A stretch of 64,000 nt of DNA from Siphonodentalium dalli (taxonomy: Eukaryota > Mollusca > Scaphopoda > Gadilida > Siphonodentaliidae), in assembly GCA_032622095.1 (NCBI GenBank), contig CP136065.1:114059195-114123194 (forward strand), written 5' to 3'. Each line of letters opens with the position of its first letter. The stretch's first letter is position 1. Below, piece after piece: positions 54,255 to 64,000 of the stretch. The notes beneath the pieces are model-generated. The model ran no database searches and was not told where the DNA came from. It worked only from the letters and a program-made list of their open reading frames with translations. A program made the position numbers and the translations under genes.

Positions 54255-56427
54255 TAGCGAGTTTGCGATACCCGTTCGACGGGTACGGGTACCGGTAGAT
54301 TCTGGTAGATTGGTGAAATTCGTCACGGTCATTTGCGTACTTTGAATGCAGCACATAAAGCGATAGGGATTTGGAACGGGTAGATGTATCCCGTTGACTG
54401 GTAGTCTTTCACTAAAGTTTTCTCACTCAAAAGTACATTAGTTCTATGAAATAACAGTCAGCTATGTATTAATATATTTATTGCACGATTACGTGGCCAA
54501 ATCTCATTGATACATTTGTCATTTAAGCCATGTTTTATGTTCAAAGTGTCGAGGCGGCTTCTATCACTAATATAACTATGGAACGCCGATTTGTTTACTG
54601 ACAACGGTCTTCACTCAAGTAATGACATGCTATGATTAAGAGAGTTGTTTGATGGTACTATACGCAGTCTCGGCACAGGGACGTTATTATAGAGGATCTC
54701 CGCGTTGAGAAGGGGTGTCCACCTTCACATTCCCTACCAATTGAACCACACCAAACAGAGGTTTGTGCGGAATTCCAATTATGCACCCCGTTGGGCTCTA
54801 ATTTTCCCCCAACTGATCCTTCACTGTCCTGAATATTATTCTAGTCTGTTCTAAATGGATTAGTAGTCTTGTTAAAGAAGTCATGTAATGAAGGGTCCAC
54901 CTCGCCGACCAGAACGAGAACAATTTTGTAGATATGAACCTGGAAATTGCAAAATCATAACATCTGGTGGTCTAACACCAGGCAAATTCACGCCCTATAT
55001 TGTTTTTCACAAATTCATTATCAGTTTTGACGAGCCACTGAATGTGGATAGACCAGGACATACCGGGTCGACCATGGTTCGGTCTGGTGGGAGAACGTTT
55101 TGAAATCTGAACATGAAAATTTATCAATTATAGACTTTCCTCAAGCTTTACATTTGTTGGATATTTCCAACATAACTGTTGGCCATATAGCCCGAATTCT
55201 TTCTACCAAAAGTAGGTATATTTGCAAATGTTGGTAAAAAACTATACAAATAATCCCCACTAATAATTTTTTGGAAAATCATACGGAATGACAGAATAAT
55301 GTCAACGTATGTTTGGTGTGTTAGGTATATATAATTTCCAACTGTTAAACAATTTGACAGAAGTTGGTGTGAAACACCCCAATCCTCTCGCCACGTCCCC
55401 TATCGACCCTTTGTGCGTGGGCATAAATACACCGTGACTGTGTTACACGATTGAATATACAACCGTTCAGTTATTATATCTTATGTGGTGACTGATTTCT
55501 CATTTTAATATAGATATTTGACATTTGAACGGACATGGCGCATTTGAACCTCAAGACTGTTGTATATTTGTAGTGGCCGATAGTGACACAAAATACTGAT
55601 ATACACACCTCATACTCGGCACAATCTTACCGTCGTCAGCGCGACTTTTATCTGTTTTCTTTGTTTGGCATACAAGTGAAGCAAACCTGAACGCTCTTTA
55701 TTCAAACCATATAATGAATATTGTACCATTAAACACCCTTTATATTTAACAAAGTTTAATTTTTCTACCTATACATCCGGATTTAGACCCAGACAAATAT
55801 CCGAGTTCTTGGGATAAATATTCCCTTGCCAGACCCTTCGAAAGATTCCAACCAAGTATCAATTATATGACTATATATTCCCCAACTAACATAAGTAAGG
55901 GGCAATTTCGGTCTTATATCTGACTAAAAGTACATGCATGTAGGACATTCTTGGACCCTGTGTCTAAAACAACATATTTTACACCGAATAATGGTTGGAT
56001 TATTAAATTAGCGTAATTGTATATTTGTGCTATCATAACATATTTTCTCAGCCTGAAAATTCCATCTGTTCTAGACGAAACTAGAACGGTCTGGGAAATT
56101 ACTAATGAAAGCCAATTATTGAAAATGTTACCAAAATGAGTCCAAAAAAGACGCCAATCCATTCCATTTTGGCCTCGTCCCAGGTGAATGCAATTCATTA
56201 TCCTCGCAGAGGTCCATCATATAACCATAACATCAAGTATAACGTCGAATGCGGATAACAATTTCTCTATCATATATATTTTGCTGCAATTGGCTCACCA
56301 TACATTACCCGTCGATATGCTTAATTCTACCCGTAAAACAGTTCGCGATTTCAAAACGTGTACCGGTACGGGTAGCTACCAGTACCCGTACCGGTACCCG
56401 TACCCGTTTGAAATCGCAAACTCGCTA
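54255..56427. mobile_element. 2.2 kb element with inverted TAGCGAGTTTGCGAT ends
   Basis: The left end TAGCGAGTTTGCGATACCCG and its following ACGGGTACGGGTACCGG faces the inverse CCGGTACCCGTACCCGTTTG then AAATCGCAAACTCGCTA. The terminal GGGTAC repeats are themselves palindromic (GGTACC). The interior has no recognised coding region, and no clear target duplication was seen. Confidence 0.7.
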
Positions 56428-56906
56428 TTAATCATTTTGTTGGGAAATCGATGTTGAAATTTCGAGACGGGAATTACCAAGTAAATCGTTTTCAGTGTGT
56501 GTCGTCATGTTTCAAAATGTTAAAGCTAACTAAAATATTATTATATCCGAAGTCTCAGTTCTAGAAACTCGCCAGTTTTATAATAAAAGACACTACGAAA
56601 AATGTGTTTAGAGATAGAACCCTTTTGCTTAATAAACCATCGTCTCGCTTCCGGATCAGAGTGCACATGGAGATAGAACTCTCTAGTCTGAATTTTTCCT
56701 CCATTTTATGTAGGCCTATATATGTGGTTAAATTCGACAGCATGCAGTTAATCAAGAAATATGTTGTATTTTCTCTCGCGGTTTGTGAGGGGATTGTGTT
56801 AGAGTATATGAGCGAGTGGTCACTATTCTTTGCCATTTTGGGAAACGAATGGTTGTCTCTTTCAATTTAATGGGTAAGAATGCATATATATATATATATG
56901 CCTGAA
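56428..56906. other. No gene recognised
   Basis: A short (TA)n run at 56,884-56,899 borders the giant palindrome. Overlapping open frames near 56,560-56,870 show no domain. Confidence 0.45.
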
Positions 56907-59900
56907 AATGGCGTGACGCGCAGAATAACTTCTCACATTTTCCAGGTTCACAAGCATTCACGCACCATGGAAATGAACGAAACAATAATTTTCAATCAAT
57001 CTAGTCCAGGAGATATTGGTCGACCTCTGCACCCCCCCCCCAGGACTCAACTTTACCCCACTAATTTTCTTCCTTAAGGTCTCCTCTAATTTTTTTCACT
57101 TGTTAACAAGAAAAAAAAGTGGCCGCAGAGACTCCAGACAAGATGGCGTCCATCATGGCGGCCATTTGTTTTAAATGCACCATGTCTCTTTGATCGCCGT
57201 TATAGTAAAGATGATATCACATGCGGTCTTGTTTTCCGCTCGATTTGTTATGCTAATATACAGTCCTTACAAATTAGCCAAAAATCCGACACCAGAATCC
57301 AATATGGCGGCCAAGATGGCCGCCGAAATGTGAAAATATGCTATTTTCTGACATGTTACCACCTTTCGTTTGTCTCTGTTGGAAAATGTTGGCATCTTTA
57401 CGTCATGTTATACATTTATCATATAGAGGAGTCATTTTCGACCACATGGGGACCATAATATACATTCATTGCGGGATATTGTTGTCCGATATCACATTTT
57501 GCCAAATGCCGGTATAATAGGTCAAAGCCGAATCTACGTTAATAACGCGATGTAATGTTTCAAATCAATGAATGTTATTGCTATTATAACAACACCCATG
57601 CAATTATATGTGCAGGAGATACTCCAGCTATGATTCCTCTTATACCTGAGTTGAGGAATATTTACCCAAATCCAAGATGGCGGCCAAAATGGCCACCAGA
57701 AATAAAAAATCGCCGAAAATCGCCGATTTTAACATCAGTGAGCATTATTGTCATGAAAACTCCACATCTGCTTACGATTGTGAGTTGGGAACACTTAGGC
57801 GAAGAACTTTCCTTGTACCATATCCAAAAAAAGGTACCCCAAATCCAAAATGGCGCCCACAATGGCGGACATATTTTGAAAAATCACCGAAATTCCCTCA
57901 TATTCACATCATTGGGCATTATTGTCGAGACAACTCCACCCATGCTTACAGTTGAGTTGGAAATACTGAGGTGAAGTAAATACCTTACATCTCATGCAAG
58001 AAATTGTTTTCCAAATCGTAGATGGCGGCCAAAATGGCGACCGAAATTTGAAAACAAGTCTACATTCCTTTACTTTCTTACGATGGGCGTTATTGTTTCG
58101 CGATTTCTATCCACCATTACATGTTGATACGGAATAGTGACATGAAGTATTCATTAGGGTTTGGCAATGGATACTCACAGCCAAGATCGCTGCTAAATTG
58201 GCGGCTAGAAATTGAAAAGAAATCGATATTATCACATCTTAATTTCAACTTTTTGTCATAATATCGGTATGTATGGACGAAACTGTACATACACCATCTA
58301 CTAGTTCAACTTGAAGGTAACAAAACGCATAACATAGCTCGTATCCTTCTGGAAAGATGAAAACCACAATTAATATCGCGATGTGGCATTTCGAAATCCA
58401 TTCTCCACTTAGCGCCGATAATGGTCGTAAGCGTAGGTGCGCCGACTAGTTATATCAGAACAATTACCAGATAACAGATTCTGATTTGCCACGTCACGTC
58501 CATAATTATCTGGACCAGCTTCCATTTCCTTGTCTGATAAATCTAGGTAGCTCACACCGACGAAGTATTCACCACTTCCTGGGAGTAGGGTCCCTCTAAT
58601 CATAACGTTTCAAACAATTCATTTTCCGGTGTCTAGCTTACGATTTTAAATATTTGCTAAATATGATATTTGTGCGTCATCTTGAACTATGAAGGCATAT
58701 GACCGATGAGTATACAAGCTTACAGAAGGTCATCTCTATGTATGTGTCTCATACCCCATGGGGATAACGACATGTACACCTGGCGAACCAGTTAGCTAGT
58801 CACTTCTCAATAGATGATTCGTCAACTCACAAACTCAGCGAACGTATTGGCATATGTGGACAACTTCGACAGTGTTTCGAAGGTTGCTAGCTGTCTCATT
58901 CCCTTGGCCAGATGTCTATCTGCTAAGGAGAAGACCATAGTGTACAGACTACCCACACTTATTGACCATGATCCGAAGCGAACTGTGTGGCGCCCCACAT
59001 TTGTCTCGTCGAATATATCCCAGCAGAGAGGAACAATGCTCGCGGTGCTAGTTTATGGACATGCGCCATGATAGTGGGAATGAAATGGGCCACGGTATAC
59101 ACCACCCCTACACCTGGTGCATGTTTAAGATATAGAATTTCATGCGTGTCGGTTTTATTTGGTGTGGTAAGATTGTATTTCCACATCCGTTTCGAAGCCT
59201 TTCTGATTCAACTACGTACATTTTTGTCTGGATAATACTATGCTAGCCTCCCTCAAAACAGTCGGATGGACTGAAGGATAAAGTCTTTATAGCATGAATG
59301 TATGCGTTTTTTGTTATCCTCTATCAGGGTTAGTGTCAGTATGTTGGCGGTATTATTCAAGAAAATGTCAGGAACTGTGGTGCATTTATTTCACTATGTA
59401 TTTAAAGAACAATTTACAGTCTCGATGGCAATGGCTGTGGACGTTGGGGAACGCGACCTTTATGGTCATATAGATTTATATATATAACTTTAGAATATAG
59501 CAGTTAATGTCTCATGCAGGAAAATGTTCGCAATGGTGATGTTACCAAGAAATCACGTGGTGTACCAACGTTTGTTGAACTGAATGCAAGAGCTCATCAA
59601 CGTAACATTCCTCTGGGTGTTCTTCGCGTTGAACATTTCACACATTTGTTGATGGCATTTGTACTTTCTTGAACCATACCACACAGCGTGAGTATGACAT
59701 ATCAACCAACTATCAAAGGTATCGCCTTTAAGACTACAGTCCAGTCTTGGTGGGGCTTATACAACAGTAGCCAATGGCACACACATGGTCCAGCTGTTTA
59801 AGAACGGCTTCCAAACGGATGGGAACATACAATCTTAGCATACAAGGAAAGCAAAGCCACACATGAGATCCTGTCTGAATCTAAAACATAACAAAATAAG

Positions 59901-62155
59901 GGGCGGTGCAGTCATGGTCCAATTTCATTTCCACTATCATGACACATACCCACAAACTAGCACCGTGTGTATTGTTATCATCTGCTTGGATCTGTTCGGT
60001 GAAACGATTGCTGGACGTCAACAAGCTTGTTCTTATGATCATGTTCAATGAGTTTGGGTATATTATGCATTATGGTCTTCTACGCCTTAGCAGAAATGCA
60101 TCCGTCAAATGTCGGGCTTTCAACATTCGAAGCCATATTCAGAAGTTTTCCGGGTACGTCAGTGCATTAGATGAGTATGCGAATTGATGAACCATATATT
60201 GGGAAGTGGCTGTTTGGGAAGATCACCAGGTGTACACGTTGTTATCCCCATTGTGTCACCAAAGCTGACAATACGCAGATAGATAGGTCCTTCTGAAAGC
60301 TAGTATACGCTTCGACCGAATACCTTTCTAGTGTATCGCACAAGATGACGCATATACCCAATATGTAGCATCTGAATGATACCATAAGCTATACCACGAA
60401 TGAAGCTCGCTAAGAATTCCAAGCTTTCGAAACAAACACGTGAGCTGGACACCGGCATATGTATTGTTTGAAACATTCCGATTAGTGGCACCCTTCTACA
60501 AAGAAGTGTAGTAAACTGTTGTTGTGAGTGAGATAGATTAATCTGACGAAGAGACGGAAACGGGTCTAGATAATGCTGAATGTGGCAATTCAGAATAAGC
60601 TCAGGTACTGTTGTTTTGATTCTTGGAAGTCATAATATGACTATTCGGCGCACCTATATACGGTTACGGCCAGTATGAGCCCTTAGTGGAGAATGGATTT
60701 TGAAATGCCACATCCCGATTGTGGGTTTTCATCATTCCAAAAGGCTACGACTTACATTGGAACTAATATATGGCTTATATCATGTACCGTTTCGTCTATA
60801 CAAATCGATATTATGACAAAAAGTTGAAATTAGTATGTGATAATATCGGCTTCTTTTCAATTTCTGGCCGCCAGTTTGGCCGCCATATTGACTGTGAGTA
60901 TCACTTGCCAAACCCTAATGAATAATTCATACAAATCAACATGTAATGGTGGGTAGAAATCGCGAAACAATAACGCCCATCCTAAGAAAGTAAAGGAATG
61001 TAGGCGTATTTTCAAATTTCGGTCGCCATTTTGGCCGCCATCTTCGATTTGGAAAACCATTTCTTGCTTGAGATGTAAGGTAATTACTTCACCTCAGTAT
61101 TTCCAACTCAACTGTACGCATGGGCGGAGTTGTCTCGACAATAATGCCCAATGATGTGAATCTGAGGGAATTTCGGTGATTTTTCAAAATCTGTCCGCCA
61201 TTGTGGGCGCCATTTTGGATTTGGGGTACTTTTATTTGGATATGGTACAAGGAAAGTTCTTCGCCTAAGTGTTCCCAACTCACAATAGTAAGCAGGTGTG
61301 GAGTTTTCATGACAATAATGCTCACTGATGTTAAAATCGGCGATTTTCGGCGATTTTTTATTTCTGGTGGCCATTTTGGCCGCCATCTTGGATTTGGGTA
61401 AATATTCCTCAACTCAGGTATAAGAGGAATCATAGCTGGAGTATCTCCTGCACATATATATGCATGGGTGTTGTTATAATAGCAATAACATTCATTGATT
61501 CGAAACATTACATCGCGTTATTAACGTAGATTCGGCTTTGACATATTATACCGGCATTTGGGAAAACGTGATATCGGACAAAAATATCCCGCAATGAATG
61601 TATATTATGGTCCCCATGTGGTCGAAAATGACTCCTCTATATGATAAATGTATAACATGACGCAAACATGCCAACATTTTCCCACAGAGACAAACGAAAG
61701 GTGGTAACATGTCAGAAAAATAGCATATTTTCACATTTCGGCGGCCATCTTGGCCGCCATATTGGATTCTGGTGTCGGATTTTTGGCTAATTTGTAAGGG
61801 CTGTATATTAGCATAACGAATCGAGCGGGAAACAAGACCGCATATAATATCATCTTTACTATAACGGCGATCAAAGAGACATGGTGCATTTAAAAAAAAT
61901 GGCCGCCATGATGGACGCCATCTTGTCTGGAGTCTCTGCGGCCACTTTGTTTTCTTGTTAACAAGTGAAAAACATTATAGGAGACCTTAAGGAAGAAAAT
62001 TAGTGGGGTGAAGTTGAGTCCTGTGGGGGGTGCAGAGGTCGACCAATATATCCTGGACTAGATTGATTGAAAATTATTGTTTCGTTCATTTCCATGGTGC
62101 GTGAATGCTTGTGAACCTGGAAAATGTGAGAAGTTATTCTGCGCGTCACGCCATT
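56907..62155. mobile_element. Giant palindrome, 5.25 kb, near-identical outer arms
   Basis: The left arm begins ATGGCGTGACGCGCAGAATA and the right arm ends with its exact inverse. From 56,907 to about 58,410 and from 62,155 to about 60,690 the arms agree at about 95% or better by eye: the same 139-codon open frame appears in both, differing at six residues. Further in, similarity continues but drops: CATTCTCCACT at 58,402 and 60,687, CGGTGTCTAGCTTACG at 58,629 against CGGTGTCCAGCTCACG inverted near 60,440, and a CACAAACTAGCACCG-type segment near 59,055 and 59,950. The centre is about 59,530. The open frames inside carry no recognised domain. Confidence 0.9.
57120..58060. repeat. AAGATGGCGGCC-rich series in the left palindrome arm
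   Basis: At least five spaced phrases of the type CAAGATGGCG, AATATGGCGGCCAAGATGG, CCAAGATGGCGGCCAAAATG and GTAGATGGCGGCC occur near 57,141, 57,302, 57,673, 57,846 and 58,018. Each sits about 160-370 bases from the next and is followed by text such as GAAATTTGAAAA and then ATTATTGTC. The right arm carries the mirror series. Open frames here are by-products. Confidence 0.8.
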
Positions 62156-62531
62156 AATCGATTATTTATATTCTGTCTTACTGTAAAATGTTTGTCAAAT
62201 GTTTAAATATGTTATTATTTTGATTGGAATAAAATATGTTTACACTAAACATATAATATTATATTTCAACTGTAAAACCTCAAAGGACTTCATATTATAA
62301 GCCCTCGGGCTTGTTGTCTGATCCTCATTTCCATACATTATCTCTTATAAATATGTTGTATATTTATGTCATTTGTGTATTATGCGTATTATGTTTGGAT
62401 TTGGAAATAAAAATATGTTTACACTAAACCTCAAAGGAATAGGAACAAAAAGAGGTTTGGAGCTATGTCTCGCGCACAGTATCAGACAAGCCTGGGAAAA
62501 GGTTAGGTGCACTCTAAACTAGTAGGGGAGA
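62156..62531. other. AT-rich 3' UTR-like tract with a repeated phrase
   Basis: AAAATATGTTTACACTAAAC occurs at about 62,230 and 62,409, each followed later by CCTCAAAGGA. The layout suggests tandem 3' tails of a retroelement, but no coding part is present. Confidence 0.5.
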
Positions 62532-62712
62532 CCCGCGGGCAAAGCGGATCACGTAAGGGTTTCTTGTACAAAATCCAACCGGCAATCAGAATTATTAGAA
62601 CTGTCAGTTTCTAATCATGATGGCATAACATTTGACGGATGATGCATTAAGATACATCTGTTGGTTTGGTTGCTATGGTGATTTTTAATTTTGATCCGCT
62701 TTGCCCGGGGAG
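62532..62712. mobile_element. Short element with inverted CGGGCAAAGCGGATCA ends, about 180 bp
   Basis: CGCGGGCAAAGCGGATCA on the left faces TGATCCGCTTTGCCCGGG on the right. No target duplication was identified. The next bases carry CCGAACACAACCGAACATAA. Confidence 0.7.
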
Positions 62713-63054
62713 CTCATAAAAGCCGAACACAACCGAACATAACCGAACACAAGTCCAAATAATGGGAAATTTCACGAATAAAGTTCATAGGCATATGTAT
62801 TCATATTCACACTATTACTATACGAAGTTTGGTGGAGTTTGGGCCAATAATGAGTGTTTTATTCGATATTTTGTAAAACGCGTTTAGTGTTCGGCATAGA
62901 AAAGCCGAACACAAGCTTTTGTTCGACACGTTTGAGATATATAACTCTATATACACACGTAGCTTAAAACATAAAAATGTGAAGCACAACATATAAAGCA
63001 CAATATAAAAGCACAAAATATAAAGCAAAAATATGAAGCACATCTTGTGATTAC
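62713..63054. other. No gene recognised
   Basis: A short hairpin GTGTTCGGC-GCCGAACAC lies near 62,889-62,912. AAGCACAA-ATATAAAGCA phrases repeat near 62,982-63,040. Confidence 0.5.
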
Positions 63055-63220
63055 CACAAAATTTAGGCACGCATCAGAGCTAATTCCACCCACTGACATT
63101 CAAGAATACCCGACATTAGAGGTAGGCAAACTCTGCCCTCGGCGGAAAGGATTTGGGCAGAGCTTGTTCTCCTTGAAGTCAGTGGATGGAAATGGCTCTG
63201 ATGCGTGCCTAACTTTTGTG
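63055..63220. mobile_element. MITE, 166 bp
   Basis: The ends CACAAAATTTAGGCACGCAT then CAGAGC and the inverse GCTCTGATGCGTGCCTAA then CTTTTGTG match over about 26 bases with one mismatch. Inner parts (CCACTGAC-TTCAAG and CTTGAA-GTCAGTGG) extend the palindrome. No target duplication is obvious. Confidence 0.85.
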
Positions 63221-63277
63221 CATATATCATGCTGCATAGTGGAAGCCGATATAAAGCCAGTATTTAACTTATCCTAG

Positions 63278-63500
63278 AACACCTTCCTCCCATCTGCTAC
63301 TCGTCTATGGAATGATTTACCACCGAAACTAAAAGCGCAAAGTCTTTAGAGATATTCAAGTCTCGACTGGACATAGAAAAACGTAGAAATTCATTGAAAG
63401 TCCAACATTTTGATTATCGTTTTAATCGCGAAACTCAAATATTGCATGCCCGCTTAAGACTCAAATGTAGTAATAGTCGGATTCCTTATGTCATTTTGCA
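63278..63500 (+). mobile_element. LINE D, C-terminal reverse transcriptase fragment with a frameshift
   Basis: The plus frame starts NTFLPSATRLWNDLPPKLKA, then shifts by one base and continues KSLEIFKSRLDIEKRRNS and later RETQILHARLRLKCSNSR. Both halves match the end of LINE B (SATRAWNSL, then a C-x-RLGCSNLNRD type segment). The copy is truncated at both ends and cannot be functional. Confidence 0.75.
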
Positions 63501-64000
63501 TTTTTGGTTTGTTAAAAGCGATCTGAAAACGGATTATGTATGCCTAGTAGGTGTGTTTTCGGGATTGACTTGTTTCCATTCTTGAATTTTGGCGGGTCGG
63601 CCTAAATCGGGGTCAACATCATTTAGAGAGCGTTTCGTATTTACAGAAAACGGTATATGGTGCCATCTGGCGTATGGTGATCGGTGCGATTTGAAACTTC
63701 TCCAAACTACTAGATATGACCATTACATGTATTTTTGAAATTTTTTATGTGATCGGTTCATTCTTGTTGGCTACAGTTGTGATCAAAATTTAACACTGAG
63801 ACCTATGGAGATTCTAGTACTTTGGATAGATGGCGCCATTTCGCGTATGATGATATGCGCGTACTTTCACGCTTCCCACGCCAGTTACATTTGACCAACT
63901 TCAGTGCAGCGACTGAAACCCAACATTCACCATCAATATTCTGACCACAGTTAATCTCCACGCTTCGTGAATAGCTGTGAAAATCAAGTAAATTCGAATT
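63501..64000. other. No gene recognised
   Basis: No repeat or coding signal was recognised up to the window edge. Confidence 0.45.

Noticed and set aside
54888-55103. 71-codon frame starting MKGPPRRPEREQFCRYEPGN
   Set aside because: No domain, no splice context, inside a non-autonomous element.
57555-57974. 139-codon open frame also present in the inverted arm
   Set aside because: Conservation between the arms is explained by near-identical DNA; two overlapping frames are equally conserved and the peptide encodes the AAGATGGCGGCC repeat series, so coding is unsupported.

Overview
This is a window of animal nuclear DNA, AT-rich and intron-rich, probably from a marine invertebrate. The many TACATGTA-type motifs, the short inverted-repeat elements ending in GGACGGACGG tails, and the mix of LINE relics suggest a mollusc or another lophotrochozoan, but the clade cannot be fixed from sequence alone. 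No bacterial-style gene organisation, tRNA, rRNA or CRISPR array was recognised.

The only gene I can reconstruct lies on the minus strand from about 40.4 kb down to 8.5 kb. It is the ortholog of STXBP4 (syntaxin-binding protein 4, Synip). Fourteen coding exons join in frame, with GT donors and AG acceptors, into 512 codons: an acidic N-terminus, one PDZ domain (about residues 52-138), a Ser/Thr/Pro-rich linker, a degenerate EF-hand-like segment (about 319-375) and a coiled coil (about 403-512). The C-terminal part, including the WW domain known in vertebrate STXBP4, was not found and probably lies beyond base 1. Exon 13 has weak splice sites and is tentative.

Nearly all other sequence is repeats. 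From 1 to 8.5 kb there are two copies of a repeat dense in TCAAGGTCA motifs, a possible 5 kb element with inverted ends that holds a duplicated GC-rich block, and a 165-bp tandem repeat. The STXBP4 introns carry non-autonomous DNA transposons, several with clean 8-bp target duplications (hAT-like: 9.8-10.5, 18.1-18.5 and 31.5-32.1 kb) or with TA/TTAA flanks (24.2, 31.1, 35.2 and 38.0 kb). They also hold a LINE 3' end (25.1 kb), a 30-bp minisatellite of about 1 kb that abuts a splice acceptor, and a 5.8 kb element with inverted ends.

From 44.6 kb on, the window is a transposon graveyard. It has a LINE relic split by a 102-bp hAT-like MITE, a 3.6 kb element with inverted ends, and a LINE relic (49.5-53.8 kb) interrupted by three separate insertions, one of them a younger LINE with an open reverse transcriptase frame. 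Beyond these lie a 2.2 kb element with ACGGGTACGGGTACCGG-type ends and a 5.25 kb giant palindrome (56.9-62.2 kb) whose arms are nearly identical outside and strongly diverged inside. A final short LINE relic and MITE close the window.
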